A DNA stretch of 64,000 bases, taken from contig NZ_BAGD01000074.1 in assembly GCF_000308635.1 (NCBI RefSeq), positions 95,746-159,745 of the forward strand, in the 5' to 3' direction. Shown here in pieces: positions 8,041 to 17,889 of this stretch. Origin of the DNA: Nocardia otitidiscaviarum NBRC 14405. GTDB taxonomy: Bacteria; Actinomycetota; Actinomycetes; Mycobacteriales; Mycobacteriaceae. Each line of letters starts with the position of its first letter. Position 1 is the stretch's first letter. Made by a program: the position numbers and the translations under genes. Below the pieces are notes generated by a model. The model saw nothing but the letters and a program-made list of their open reading frames with translations, did not search any database and had not been told where the DNA came from.

Positions 8041-9227
8041 CGCGGCACCGCCGCGGCGGCGATGGGCAGCAGCGCGGAAACCGTCCAGCCGGCACCGTCC
8101 GGACCGGCGGACAGCGTGCCGCCGGTGAGGGCCACCCGCTCCCGCATGCCGACAATGCCCTGACCGTCGCCGGAATCGCCGGTCGCGGCGCCTGTTCCCG
8201 CACTCCGTACGGTGACCGCCACCGCATCGCCGGAGCGCAGCACCGAGACCGACACCGGGGACGCGGCCGGGGCGTGCTTCATGACATTGGTCAGCGATTC
8301 CTGCACCAGTCGCAGCAGGGTCAGGCGGCCGATGGCGTCCAGGCCGGGCGGCACCGCGATCTCGGCGGTCACCGTGAAACCGGCCGCCCGCACCCGCTCC
8401 ACCGCGGCGTCGAGTTCCGCGGCCACGGCCTCCGGCTCCACCAGCGCCACCTGCCCGAGCGCCGGATCGCGCAGAGCGACCAGCAGCCGCCGACTGTCGG
8501 CCAGTGCCGCCGCGGCCGTGTCGTGCACGTCGTCGAGCACCGCGCCGAGCCGGTCGTCGGCGCGCACCACATGCCGCGCCACTCCGATGCGCAGCACGAT
8601 CGACGCCATGTGGTGAGCGATCACATCGTGCAGTTCCCGCGCCATGGCGCTGCGTTCGGCGGTGCGCGCGTGGTGTTCGGCCGCGGCGCGCCGAGTCTCC
8701 GCCTCGGCCGCCCGGGCCCGCAGCGATGCGGCGAGTTGACGCTGCCCGCGCAGATACAGACCCGACAGCAGCGGCAGGCCGATGTACGCCCCGGCGGCCA
8801 CCGCGCTGGCCATGCGCCAGAACGGGGCGTGGTCGACCGCCAGCCCGACGATCACGGCCACCGACCAGCCGCCGACCGCGACGGCCGTCTCCAGCGCCCG
8901 GTCGGTGCGCCGCACCACATCGACCACGGCCAGCGCACCCAGGTAGGGCACCCAGCTGGACAGACCCCACGCGGTGCTGACGAACAGGGGAATCGCCAAG
9001 GCGGACAGGACGATCGAGGCCGTCAACGGCCATCGCTCACCCGCCGCGAACACCGCCGCCGCGGTCATGGCCAGCAGCCAGTAGTGCGGCGGCACCCGGA
9101 ATTCGCCGGGGAAGGTGCTCGCCAGCAACAGCAGCGGCACCACCGCAAGCGGCAGCAGTCGCACGGCCGCGGACAGCCCCGGCCACTCGCGCACATCGAT
9201 CACCCGTTCACGGTAGGCCAGACGCAT
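8037..9227 (-). CDS. NarL-type sensor histidine kinase (HisKA_3)
   Basis: 396 residues. The N-terminal third carries four to five membrane segments (about residues 20-160) with short loops, then a coiled linker. The phosphoacceptor is His200 in the HisKA_3 motif MARELHDVIAHHMASIVLRI. The ATPase domain shows LRLVQESLTNVMKHAPA and GDGQGIVGMRERV. The start ATG 9227 is preceded by GCGGAGG; upstream in-frame codons lack a site. It lies just upstream of, and overlaps, its response regulator gene. The signal is unknown; the membrane-embedded sensor suggests envelope stress or a membrane ligand. Confidence 0.92.
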   Translation of the reverse strand: MRLAYRERVIDVREWPGLSAAVRLLPLAVVPLLLLASTFPGEFRVPPHYWLLAMTAAAVFAAGERWPLTASIVLSALAIPLFVSTAWGLSSWVPYLGALAVVDVVRRTDRALETAVAVGGWSVAVIVGLAVDHAPFWRMASAVAAGAYIGLPLLSGLYLRGQRQLAASLRARAAEAETRRAAAEHHARTAERSAMARELHDVIAHHMASIVLRIGVARHVVRADDRLGAVLDDVHDTAAAALADSRRLLVALRDPALGQVALVEPEAVAAELDAAVERVRAAGFTVTAEIAVPPGLDAIGRLTLLRLVQESLTNVMKHAPAASPVSVSVLRSGDAVAVTVRSAGTGAATGDSGDGQGIVGMRERVALTGGTLSAGPDGAGWTVSALLPIAAAAVPR

Positions 9228-9380
9228 GCGGCCTCCGCAACCGGTCAGCACCGCTGATAGCAGAGAAGCAATTTCGGCACAAGGCCCAGTCGGAGGAACT
9301 TCGCGACCATTTCCCGGACCGGACGGCGGATTCACGCGAACTCTCGGCAATCGATGCTGGGACGGTCGAAAGGGATTGCA

Positions 9381-10853
9381 TTGCTCACCAGACGAGGATT
9401 CCTCGCCGGACTGGCCGCGACACCGTGGGTACTGAGCGCCTGCGGTGGCTCCGGGCCGTCACGGTCGAGCCGGGCCCTGCCCGTACCACCGCTGGCCGTC
9501 GCCGAAACCGTGGACGGCGTGCGCCGGTTCCGATTGGAAGCGCAGGCGGGCCGGTCCGAGATTCTGTCCGGGACATTCACGCCCACCTGGGGGTTCAACG
9601 GTCCGGTCCTGGGGCCGACCATTCGGGTGCGGCGCGGCGAGACCGTGGCGTTCACCGTACGCAACGGGCTGCCCGAGCCGACCACCGTGCACTGGCACGG
9701 CGCGCACGTGCCCGCCCGCTGCGATGGCGGGCCGCATCAGACGATCGCGCCCGGCGACACCTGGGAACCGTCGTGGACCGTCGACCAGCCCGCCGCCACG
9801 CTCTGGTACCACCCGCATCCGCACGGCGTCACCGAGAAGCACGTGCACCGCGGACTCGCGGGCATGTTCCTGGTGGACGACGACACCCCGGCGGCGCGCG
9901 CCCTGCCGCACGACTACGGCGTGGACGACATCCCGCTCATCATCCAAGACCGCAGATTCGCCGCCGACGGGACGTTCGACGAGCGCGACACCGGTGATGT
10001 CGGGCTGCTCGGCGACACCATCGTCACCAATGGCATCGTCGACGCGGAATTCACGGTGCGCACCCGGCGGGTGCGGCTGCGGGTGCTCAACGGCTCCTCG
10101 GGCCGGATCTACCATCTGGCCTTCGCCGACGATCGCGAATTCCACCTGGTCGGCACCGACGGCGGGCTGCTGCCCGCACCGGTGGCGCTGCGCCGCCTGC
10201 ACCTGAGCCCGGGGGAGCGCGCCGAGATCGTGGTCGATTTCGCCGACGGCCGCGCCGCGCTGCTGCGGTCGGTACCGGTGACCGAGCGCGGCGACCTCAC
10301 CGACGTGGCGCGCTTCGGATTCGAGGACTCCTTCGACATCCTGTGGCTGCGGCCCGTCGCCCGCCTGCTGCCCACGCCGCCGCTGCCCGCCGCACTGGTC
10401 CCCATGACCGCGCTGGTGCCGCCCGGCACACCCGCGGACCGGCAGTTCGACCTGCAGTGGTTCATGATCAACCGACAACGCATGGACATGAACCGCATCG
10501 ATCTGACCGTGCCGCTGGACAGCACACAGGTGTGGACGGTGCGCAATGTCGACGACTGGCCGCACAACTTCCACATCCACGACACCCGATTCCAGGTGCT
10601 CGACATCGACGGCCGGACGCCGCCACCGGAACTGGCCGGCTGGAAGGACACCGTGTACACACGGCCCGGCTCGACCTACACCCTCGCCATGCGCTTCACC
10701 GACTACGCCGATCCGACGTATCCGTACATGTACCACTGCCACCTGCTCATGCACGAGGACCAGGGCATGATGGGCCAATTCCTGGTGCTGGCACCGGGAC
10801 AGCGGCCCACACCGCCGCCCACCCCGGCGGGGTCCGGCGCGCACGGGCACTAG
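9381..10853 (+). CDS. Multicopper oxidase (CueO/SufI-like), Tat lipoprotein
   Basis: About 490 residues with three cupredoxin domains. The N-terminus from TTG 9381 reads MLTRRGFLAGLAATPWVLSAC, giving both a twin-arginine motif and a lipobox, so export by Tat and lipid anchoring is likely. An in-frame ATG at 9354 would hide this signal. All copper clusters are visible: HWHG (about residue 104), WYHPHPHG, HNFHIHDTRF, and HCHLLMHEDQGM (about residue 451), which holds the His-Cys-His of the type 1/type 3 centre. The enzyme oxidises substrates with O2 reduced to water; copper detoxification or phenol oxidation is possible. It is transcribed away from the two-component pair. Confidence 0.9.
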   Translation: MLTRRGFLAGLAATPWVLSACGGSGPSRSSRALPVPPLAVAETVDGVRRFRLEAQAGRSEILSGTFTPTWGFNGPVLGPTIRVRRGETVAFTVRNGLPEPTTVHWHGAHVPARCDGGPHQTIAPGDTWEPSWTVDQPAATLWYHPHPHGVTEKHVHRGLAGMFLVDDDTPAARALPHDYGVDDIPLIIQDRRFAADGTFDERDTGDVGLLGDTIVTNGIVDAEFTVRTRRVRLRVLNGSSGRIYHLAFADDREFHLVGTDGGLLPAPVALRRLHLSPGERAEIVVDFADGRAALLRSVPVTERGDLTDVARFGFEDSFDILWLRPVARLLPTPPLPAALVPMTALVPPGTPADRQFDLQWFMINRQRMDMNRIDLTVPLDSTQVWTVRNVDDWPHNFHIHDTRFQVLDIDGRTPPPELAGWKDTVYTRPGSTYTLAMRFTDYADPTYPYMYHCHLLMHEDQGMMGQFLVLAPGQRPTPPPTPAGSGAHGH

Positions 10854-10982
10854 ACGGGACGAAATGCCTTGCGGCGCAGTCATCGGCGCGGCCGTGTGCC
10901 GCGCGGCCCGCCCGCGTGCGTTTGACCCGCCGCCGACGAGGCATTACCTCACCAGAACAACCGGCTCGACGAGGAGGTTCTG

Positions 10983-11549
10983 GTGTCGGGTGAAGTCCTT
11001 ACCGTGGTGATCGTGGCCGTCGTGCTCGTGGTCCTGGCGCTGGCGGTGCTGGCGCTGCGGCCGATGTGGCGCAGACGGCGGCTACGCGGCAAATTCGGTC
11101 CGGAGTACGACCGGACGGTTCAGGAGGCCGAGGACCGCAAGGCCGCCGAACGTGAACTGGCGCAGCGAGAACAACGGCACGCCGAATTGGAATTGCGGGA
11201 CCTGAGCGATCAGGAGCAGCGCCGCTACGAGTTGGAATGGGCGCGCGTGCAGGAGCGGTTCATCGACGATCCACCGCAGGCGCTGGGCGCGGCCGACCGG
11301 CTCGTCGTCGCGCTCATGGCCGATCGCGGCTATCCGACCGAGGACTACCGGCAGCGGGTCGCCGACCTGTCGGTGGAACACGCACGGCCCCTGGACAACT
11401 ACCGCACGGCACACGACATCGCCGACCGCGCCGCCGACGGACGCGCGTCCACCGAGGATATGCGCACCGCCATCGTGCACTACCGCGAACTGTTCCAGGA
11501 CCTGCTCGTCGGGGCCGGGCACGGCACCGACACCGCGCACAACCAGTGA
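10983..11549 (+). CDS. Membrane-anchored coiled-coil protein, unrecognised family
   Basis: 188 residues from GTG 10983 behind a GAGGAGG site. A single N-terminal membrane helix (about residues 5-27, VVIVAVVLVVLALAVLAL) is followed by basic residues (RRRRLR), so the body is cytoplasmic. A highly charged coiled-coil-prone stretch (residues 45-85) precedes a conserved C-terminal domain (WARVQERFIDDPPQALGAAD, later IVHYRELFQDLLVG). The same C-terminal domain recurs in the next gene. No enzyme motif is seen. It is known only as a conserved actinobacterial hypothetical type. Confidence 0.75.
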   Translation: MSGEVLTVVIVAVVLVVLALAVLALRPMWRRRRLRGKFGPEYDRTVQEAEDRKAAERELAQREQRHAELELRDLSDQEQRRYELEWARVQERFIDDPPQALGAADRLVVALMADRGYPTEDYRQRVADLSVEHARPLDNYRTAHDIADRAADGRASTEDMRTAIVHYRELFQDLLVGAGHGTDTAHNQ

Positions 11550-11556
11550 GGCAGCC

Positions 11557-12159
11557 ATGAGAATCGGATCCGATCGCAACAAGAAGAATGAAGCGACCGC
11601 GCAGGAAACGCCCCCCGACGACGAGCGGCTCGTCGCGCACACCGGCACCGCCGAACCCGCCCCCGACCGGCAGCCCGTGGGCCACGCCGGGATGCCGGTG
11701 GACGATCGCGCCGCCTACGCCGCGGGGGAGGACCAGCGTGACACGGCGGGCGAACCCCGCGAACCACAGCACGCCGCCGACTCCGGCGCGCGGGTGGAAA
11801 CCCAGGCCCCCGGGGACGATTCGAACTCCCGGGCCTCCGTGGACGATTCGGCGCAGCGCGCCCCGCTCCGGACCGAGAGCGCCGGGGAACCGTTGATCGC
11901 CGACGGTGAACTGGAGCGGCTACGCATCCGCTGGCGTGAGGTGCAGGGCATGTTCGTCGACGATCCGCGTGATGCGGTGCACCAGGCCGACGAATTGGTG
12001 GGCGGCACCATCCAGCGCCTGGCCGACGCCTACGCCGACCGCCGCAAGAACCTCGAAACCCGCTGGTCCCGAAACGATTCCGGGGATACCGAGGAGCTGC
12101 GTCAGGCGCTGCGCGGGTACCGCTCCTTCTTCGACCAGCTGCTCTCCAGCGGGCGCTAG
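11557..12159 (+). CDS. Soluble paralogue of the preceding coiled-coil protein
   Basis: 200 residues starting 8 bp after the previous stop. The first 110 residues are low-complexity, acidic and disordered in character. The C-terminal domain (from about residue 115) matches the upstream protein: WREVQGMFVDDPRDAVHQAD here against WARVQERFIDDPPQALGAAD there, and LRGYRSFFDQLLSS against VHYRELFQDLLVG. There is no membrane helix, so this looks like a cytosolic counterpart. The stop overlaps the stop of the convergent NTF2-like gene by 4 bp. Confidence 0.75.
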   Translation: MRIGSDRNKKNEATAQETPPDDERLVAHTGTAEPAPDRQPVGHAGMPVDDRAAYAAGEDQRDTAGEPREPQHAADSGARVETQAPGDDSNSRASVDDSAQRAPLRTESAGEPLIADGELERLRIRWREVQGMFVDDPRDAVHQADELVGGTIQRLADAYADRRKNLETRWSRNDSGDTEELRQALRGYRSFFDQLLSSGR

Positions 12160-12599
12160 GCGGGCGCGGCCACGAACATGTAGCCCTTCTCCTCGACGCG
12201 CCGCTGAATCCGCCAGCGGCCGTCGACCCGGACGAAGGTATCCAGATACCACAGTCCGCACAGCATCAACTGCTCGCGACCGTCCGCACCGGCCACCGTC
12301 ATCGGGTTGTGGCACATGGTGCGGGCCGTCGCCACATCGCCGTCCACGATGATGGACGAATTGCTGATGAGATGCTGGAAGGCGAGAAAGTTCGGCATCA
12401 CGTCGGCGAGGAACTTCTTCGTCGCCGCCAGATCACCGGCTGGCCCGCCCATGGCCGTGTAGTCGATGAAGGCGTCGGCGGTGAAGATCTCGTCGAGCCG
12501 ATCCCAGTCCCGGGTGTCCACGGCGTGCGAGTAGTGGACCATGAGGTCCTGGATTTCCAGTCGGTCCGAAATCTCCTGAATGGACAGCATGGCGGCCAT
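12156..12599 (-). CDS. SnoaL-like (NTF2 superfamily) protein
   Basis: 147 residues of the SnoaL_4/scytalone-dehydratase-like type: IQEISDRLEIQDLMVHYSHA, DWDRLDEIFTADAFIDYTAMGG, HLISNSSIIVDGDVATARTM and YLDTFVRVDGRWRIQRRV are typical segments. Tyr and His in LMVHYSHAVD and the conserved DEIFT Asp could form an active site, but no reaction can be assigned. The start is at MAAM (12599) or MLS (12590). It is transcribed divergently from the alpha/beta hydrolase gene 50 bp away. Confidence 0.82.
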   Translation of the reverse strand: MAAMLSIQEISDRLEIQDLMVHYSHAVDTRDWDRLDEIFTADAFIDYTAMGGPAGDLAATKKFLADVMPNFLAFQHLISNSSIIVDGDVATARTMCHNPMTVAGADGREQLMLCGLWYLDTFVRVDGRWRIQRRVEEKGYMFVAAPA

Positions 12600-12649
12600 G
12601 CTGCCACCACCCGCGCGGGGGAGTAGCGCGATTCGGAAGGAGGATTTGC

Positions 12650-13513
12650 ATGACTGCCGTCCGGCATCGCCGCGTGAGCGTGGACGGGATCGACACCTTC
12701 TACCGTGAGGCCGGGCCCGAGGACGGTCCGGTGCTCCTGCTGCCGCACGGATACCCCGCGTCGTCGTTCGCGTTCCGTGCTCTCATGCCTGCACTGGACG
12801 ACCGATGGCGGACCGTCGCGCCGGACTTCCCCGGTTTCGGCTACAGCGAGGCCCCGGCGGAATTCTCCTACACCTTCGACGGGTACAGCGCGTTCCTGCA
12901 CCACTTCATCGACACACTGGAGCTGGCGGAGTACGCGATCTACCTGCACGACTACGGCTCGCAGTTCGGATTGCGGCTGGCCATGGCCGCACCGGAACGC
13001 GTGCGCGGCCTCATCATTCAGAACGGCGATATCTACGAAGACCAGCACGGCCCGAAATACGCACCGCTGAAGCGGTTCTGGAACAACCCGTCCGAGGCGG
13101 GCATCGACGCGCTGGCCGCGGCCGTCAGCGAGGAAGGTTTCCGCGACGAGTTCCGCGGCGAACTTCCCGACCCTCTCGCCGACCGCGTGAGCCCCGATCT
13201 GTGGAAGCTGGCGTGGGCGGTGACGAACACGCCGCAGCGGCGGGCGCACCTGGTACACCTCCTCGCCGAACAGCGTCACACCGTCCCGTGGTTCCCACGC
13301 CAACAGACCTACCTGCGCGAGCACCGACCGCCGACCCTCATCGCGTGGGGACGCCACGACGGCTATATGCCTGAAGGGGCGGCCCACGCGTACCACCGCG
13401 ACCATCCTGATGCCGAACTGCATATTCTCGACGGCGGCCACTGGCTGCTGGAAACCCATCTGGTCGAGGTGGTTGCGCTGGTGCGGGAGTTTCTGGCCCG
13501 GATCATGCCCTGA
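12650..13513 (+). CDS. Alpha/beta hydrolase, haloalkane dehalogenase/epoxide hydrolase-like
   Basis: 287 residues. The oxyanion motif is LPHGYPASS (residues 31-39). The nucleophile position holds Asp101 in YLHDYGSQFG instead of Ser, which points to the epoxide hydrolase/haloalkane dehalogenase branch. The catalytic His lies in LDGGHWLLETH near the C-terminus. The ATG at 12650 follows GGAAGGAGG. It is probably cytosolic. The substrate is not known. The right end of the gene lies 84 bp from the Tn3-family insertion. Confidence 0.88.
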   Translation: MTAVRHRRVSVDGIDTFYREAGPEDGPVLLLPHGYPASSFAFRALMPALDDRWRTVAPDFPGFGYSEAPAEFSYTFDGYSAFLHHFIDTLELAEYAIYLHDYGSQFGLRLAMAAPERVRGLIIQNGDIYEDQHGPKYAPLKRFWNNPSEAGIDALAAAVSEEGFRDEFRGELPDPLADRVSPDLWKLAWAVTNTPQRRAHLVHLLAEQRHTVPWFPRQQTYLREHRPPTLIAWGRHDGYMPEGAAHAYHRDHPDAELHILDGGHWLLETHLVEVVALVREFLARIMP

Positions 13514-13592
13514 CGCCTGAGGTCAGGCACTCACCTGCACTTGTACGTGCCGTGGTCGGCGTCCTGCCTGCCCCACGTGACGCGGTCGCGGC

Positions 13593-13597
13593 CACAG
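13593..13597. repeat. Left target-site duplication CACAG
   Basis: The 5 bp CACAG directly before the left inverted end recurs directly after the right inverted end (17911-17915). Five-base duplications are the rule for Tn3-family insertion. Confidence 0.85.
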
Positions 13598-13618
13598 GGG
13601 GTTCCGGTAGTAACCGCC
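13598..13618 (+). repeat. Tn3-family left terminal inverted repeat
   Basis: GGGGTTCCGGTAGTAACCGCC, matching the reverse complement of 17890-17910 at all 21 positions. The GGGG start is typical of Tn3-family ends. Confidence 0.9.
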
Positions 13619-13648
13619 AAAAATCTACGGATATGGCGTAGCTGCTGG

Positions 13649-14631
13649 TCAGCGGCGGCGTTCGGCTCCCGGGCCCAGGATCGAGGTCAGCTCGCGCATC
13701 GCCTGTGGGGACGGTTTGAAGTAGCGGCGCAGGTTCTCGGCCTTGCGGTGGCGGGACTTGGCCATCAGTTCGAGCAGGCTGGCCCCGGATTCTCCGAGGT
13801 GGGTCAGGCCGGAGTGGCGCAGTTCGTGCAGGTCCCAGCCGGTCCCGGGGCCGTCGACGGCGGTGGCGGCGTCGAGGAGGTCGCGGGCCTGGTCGTAGGA
13901 GAGCCGGGCAAGGCCGGTGGGGCAGACGTCGCGGTCGGCGAGGTACTTGCCGGGCCCCGGTCGGCGGTGGGTCACGAACACCGGCCCGCGGGTGCGGTCG
14001 CGGATGAGCCGCGGTAGCAGGCGGGCGGTGCCCGCGTCCCAGTACACATTTCGAGGACGTGTTCGTAGTGGGCGGCGCCGCGCCGGCGGGTGCGGGGTTT
14101 GGCGCCCTTGGACTTCACCGCCGCGATGCGGCCCGCGAGGTCGAGGTCTTCGATGTTGAGCCCGAGCAGCTCCTCGGTGCGGGCGCAGGTCTCGTACAGC
14201 ATCCGCCACAGCGTCTTCTCCCGCAGGTGGACATCGCGGCGGCCGATGAGCCGGTCGATCGCGGTGCGGGAACGGACCGGGGTGTCGGAGTCCGGCGGCG
14301 TCGAACGCGCGGCCGAGGTCGGCACTCGCGGTGCGGCCCAGCCCTGCTCGGCACAACAGCTCAGCCATTTGCCGACTGCGGCGCGGCGCGCGTTCCAGGT
14401 GTTCACCGCGGCGTCGCCCCAGAGGGTTTCCAGCGCGGCGCCGACTTCGGTGTCGGTGACCGAGTCCAAGGCGCGGCCGTGCCCGATGAGTCCGTCGGGT
14501 CCGCGGCCGTCGAGCTGGTCGACGGTCTTGACGATGGCGATGCCGTAGGCGCGGCGGGTGTCTCTCGGGGCCCGCGCCATGAGCAATGCCGTCCTGCCTA
14601 CCGGTGCCTCCACCCGGCCGGGTGGAGGCAC
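13649..14631 (-). pseudogene. Tyrosine recombinase (TnpI/phage-integrase-like), frameshifted
   Basis: The N-terminal part is read in one frame (14631 down to about 14050): DTRRAYGIAIVKTVDQLDG, a SAM-like core-binding region, then YETCARTEELLGLNIEDLDL with the first catalytic Arg. The C-terminal part continues in another frame from about 14048: VYWDAGTARLLPRLIRDRT, then LHELRHSGLTHLGESGAS (His-x-x-Arg box) and ENLRRYFKPSP with the nucleophilic Tyr. One indel near 14048 therefore splits an otherwise complete integrase. A start at ATG 14580 (MARAPRDTRRAYG) is also possible. It would have resolved transposon cointegrates. Confidence 0.85.
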
Positions 14632-14688
14632 CTTCGTCGTTCCCGGGTAGCGCAGAGTCCGCCGCGATCATGGAATATCGTGCCGGTC

Positions 14689-15333
14689 ATGACCACGGAT
14701 GACTGGTTGGCCGACACCCGAACCTCTTATGACACGGTCGCGGTCAGCTATGCCGACCAAGTGCGCGGCGCCCTCGCCGGACACCAGTACCTCCGCGCGG
14801 CTCTGGCGTTGTTCGCCGACAGCGTGCGGACCGCTGGCGGCGGACCGGTCGCGGACGTCGGCTGCGGCCCCGGTGAAGTCACCGCCCACCTGCATGAGCT
14901 CGGTGTCGACGCCTTCGGTATCGACCTCTCCCCGGCGATGATCGACGTGGCCCGGCGCGACCACCCCGGCCTGCGGTTCGAGGTGGGCTCGATGACGGAA
15001 CTGGACCTGCCCGTCGCTTCGGTGGCCGGCCTGCTCGCCTGGCAGTCGTTGATCCACATCCCCGACGACGAGGTGCCGACTGTATTCGGGCGCTTCCACC
15101 GCGCGTTGCGTCCCGGCGGACCGTTGCAACTCCTGTTTCACGTCGGCGACGAGTCGCTGTTGAAGACGGAGGGCTACGGCGGTCACCCGATGAAGGTCCA
15201 TGTCCACCGCCGTCAGCCGGACCAGGTGGCATCCTGGCTGCACGATGCCGGATTCGTGGTCGAGGCCCAGATGCTGCTCGACCCGGATGCGAAAGCTCAG
15301 CAAGCGATTCTTTTCGCACGCAGTAAGTCCTAA
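14689..15333 (+). CDS. Class I SAM-dependent methyltransferase (transposon cargo)
   Basis: 214 residues with an undamaged reading frame. SAM motif I is VADVGCGPGEVTAHL (about residues 49-63), followed by GIDLSPAMIDVARR (motif II) and VAGLLAWQSLIHIPDDEVP, LRPGGPLQLLFHVGDE. The start ATG 14689 aligns with the family N-terminus (WLADTRTSYDTVAVSYADQV). It lies between the broken recombinase and transposase and is the only intact gene of the element, so it may be under selection. The target is unknown; it does not carry the obvious signatures of 23S or 16S rRNA resistance methylases. Confidence 0.82.
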   Translation: MTTDDWLADTRTSYDTVAVSYADQVRGALAGHQYLRAALALFADSVRTAGGGPVADVGCGPGEVTAHLHELGVDAFGIDLSPAMIDVARRDHPGLRFEVGSMTELDLPVASVAGLLAWQSLIHIPDDEVPTVFGRFHRALRPGGPLQLLFHVGDESLLKTEGYGGHPMKVHVHRRQPDQVASWLHDAGFVVEAQMLLDPDAKAQQAILFARSKS

Positions 15334-15365
15334 CTTCTGCGTATATCGGGCTCGCCACTGGCCGG

Positions 15366-15603
15366 GTGTGGCGGGTGATCAGCTGGCACTCCGGACGCCA
15401 GTGGGCGGGCAGCACCCGCCGACAAGCTGCGGATCGGCGTCGAGGGCGCTCCCAACGCCCTCGGCTACTTCGCCAGACCGCACTACCCGCGAGCCTGGGA
15501 CCACGACTGGACCCAGGACGGACGATCCTGCGCGGACCTGATCCCGGACATGACGGCCACCGAATGGCTCGACAGCGAGCACACGAACCGGGCCCTGGTG
15601 TAA
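15366..15603 (+). pseudogene. Broken reading frame, unrecognised
   Basis: The last 60 codons before the TAA at 15601 read like protein (GVEGAPNALGYFARPHYP, then DGRSCADLIPDMTATEWLDS) but have no start in frame. A preceding stretch in another frame (VWRVISWHSGRQWAGSTR) may be its N-terminal side. It looks like the residue of a small passenger gene. I cannot name the family. Confidence 0.35.
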
Positions 15604-15615
15604 CGCCGGGACCGG

Positions 15616-17805
15616 TCAGAGCAGGGTATCGCGCACCCGCAGCGGCCGGTAGCCCGTCGGGCCGAGCGCGGCGAGTTCGGCGTCGATGTCGACTTCGATC
15701 GCGCCGAAGAAGTTGATGTTGGCGCTGTGCGCGGGGGAGATGTGGGCCAGGACCTCGTCGTCGATGCGGTGGCCGGCCCGGCGCATCTGGGCGACCGCGA
15801 GGCAGTAGTACTCGGTGGTCCAGGCGATCACGGCGTTGGTGGCCAAGGTCAGACACCACGCCTGCTCGGTCTGGTCGGCGAGCTGGCGGGCCCGGATCGT
15901 GCCTTCGTGGGCGTAGAGCAGATCGCGGCGCAGCGCGTGCAGGGATTCGCCCTTGTTGAGCTGGCGGGTGACCTTGCGCCGGTAGCCCGAATCGGCCAGG
16001 TACTTCGCGGCGTAGATCGTGCGCCGCAGCGCCCCGTACTCCTTCAAGGCAGCGGCCAGCGTGTTCTGGCGCCCCGACGCCGAGAGCTTGCCGACCAGCG
16101 GGAGGCGGTGGCGTGCCCGAACTTCAACGACCCGGCCAGCCGGAGCAGGTCGTCCCAGTGCCCGGCGATCAGATCGAGGTTAGCCTTGCGGGTCAGCAGC
16201 GGGCCCGCGTGCGGGAACCGGGCCTCGGCGGCGCCGCGCGGGCCCGGCCGATAGAGGGTGATCCGGCCCAGGTCCCGGATCCGCGGGGACATCTGCATGC
16301 CGAGCAGGTCGAACAGGCCGAAGTTGACCAGGGTGACTCCGTGGGTGTCGGTGGCGTTCGGTGATCGGCAGATCGGTGGCGTTGCCGAGGATCTCGTCGA
16401 GCACGTAGTGAGCTTCGCGGCGCGTGGCGACGATGATCTTGGTGCCGTACGTGGCGTGGGTGTCGGTGACATGGGTATAGGTCGACAGGCCCTCGTTCGC
16501 GAAGTAGCGGCTCATCGGCCGCGCGGTCGTGGACTTCCCGCGTGTCGGGAAGCGCTGCCCATCGCTCGGCCGGAACATCCTCGGCGGTCAACGGCGAGAT
16601 GACCAGCTCCCCGGACTCACCGTCCAGCCGCGCCGGGCCCTCGCCCTCGACGAGCACCGCCTCCAGCTCACCCACCGCGGTATGCAGCTCCTCGACCACG
16701 GCGGCCAGGGCGATGCCTGGATCGGCCGAGCGCCCGACCAGGCGGCAGAACTCGCCCCGATGCGGTTCCCACTGCTCGCCGGTGAGCAGGTAGGCGGCCG
16801 GGTCGGCGTAGCGGCGCGAGCCCGGCACGTACACGTCCCCGCTGCGCAGCCCATCGCGCAACCCGAGCAGCACGCACAGCTCTCAGTAGTGCCGATACGC
16901 CGTCGCGCTGCCGGACTTTGCGCGCCGCATCGAGGTAGCCACGCCACTTCGCGGGCACGAACCCGGTCGGGGCCTCCTCGAAGACCTTCCGGCGCCCGGT
17001 CGCGTTGAGCTCGCGCAGCATCGCCACCGCGATCCGCAACTCGGACGCGGCGGTCCCGCCGGCGAACCCGACCGTCGACAGCACCGCGGGGGTGAACTGG
17101 CGCAGGTAGTTGTAGGAGGAGTCCAGCGCGGCCAGATGCCCGTGATCACGCGGCAACCGGGGTTTGGCCTGCGCGATCGCCGCCCGCAGGCGCTCCCACC
17201 CGATCGCATCGCCGCGGATCAGCGCGCCGATCTCCTCATCGGCCACCGCCGGGTCGGTGACGATCGCCAGCAGGTCGTCGAGCAGCGCTTGGCGGTCCTC
17301 CCCCGTCTTGCCGCGCTCGGCCAACTCCTGCTGCATCCGGCGCTCCGCGGCACCGAACTTCGCCGAGATCGCCTGATCGAACAACGCCACGACCTCGTCG
17401 AGCACGTCGGTACCGGACTGGGCCAGCACGGTCAGCAGGATCGAGCGCACCGGCCGCCCGCCAGCCCAGATACTGCGCGACCAGGCGCAGATGATCGGTG
17501 CGGGTCTGAGCTCGGCGGCCGTAGGAACGGATCTCGCTACCGTCGAGGCGCAGCTGCTCGGCCAACCTGGCCACCGCGACCGGCGGGGCGCTCACCACGC
17601 GATCGGGCACGAACCCCAGCCACGGCAACGTGCACAACGCGATCGCGATACCGAGCCGATCAGCCGGACCACGCCCGCGCCCCGGATCGACGAACGCCAG
17701 ATCCGCCGGCGAAAGCGTGAAGAACCGGAACAGCTCCTCACGGCCGATCTCCGGGAACTCCCGCAGACGCGCCAACTCCTCATCCGCGAACACCCGCGTC
17801 GCCAC
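15616..17805 (-). pseudogene. tnpA: Tn3-family transposase (TnpA), multiply frameshifted
   Basis: About 730 codons from GTG 17805 (site GGGAGG) read only if the frame changes five times, near 17455, 16880, 16550, 16385 and 16105. The N-terminal DUF4158-type region (LARLREFPEIGREELFRFFT, then DRLGIAIALCTLPWLGFVPD) is followed by the DDE_Tnp_Tn3 region. All three catalytic acids can still be found: Asp in RPSDGQRFP, Asp in ATDTHGVTLVNFG, and Glu in LNKGESLHALRR. The C-terminus (SPAHSANINFFGAIEVDIDAE) is complete. The gene is thus full-length but inactive. Confidence 0.9.
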
Positions 17806-17889
17806 GACCCCGACCTCCCACACCAACCAATAGCGCTGGGAGCCAAGCCAACCAGCAGTCCGCCTCCACCGCAGGCCGAACCGGACCTC

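Noticed and set aside
13514..13592. Possible C-terminus of a Cys-containing small protein (TWGRQDADHGTYKCR, minus strand) cut by the transposon
   Set aside because: Joining the left flank to the right flank across one CACAG copy gives a frame with no start codon before an upstream stop, so an interrupted gene cannot be supported.
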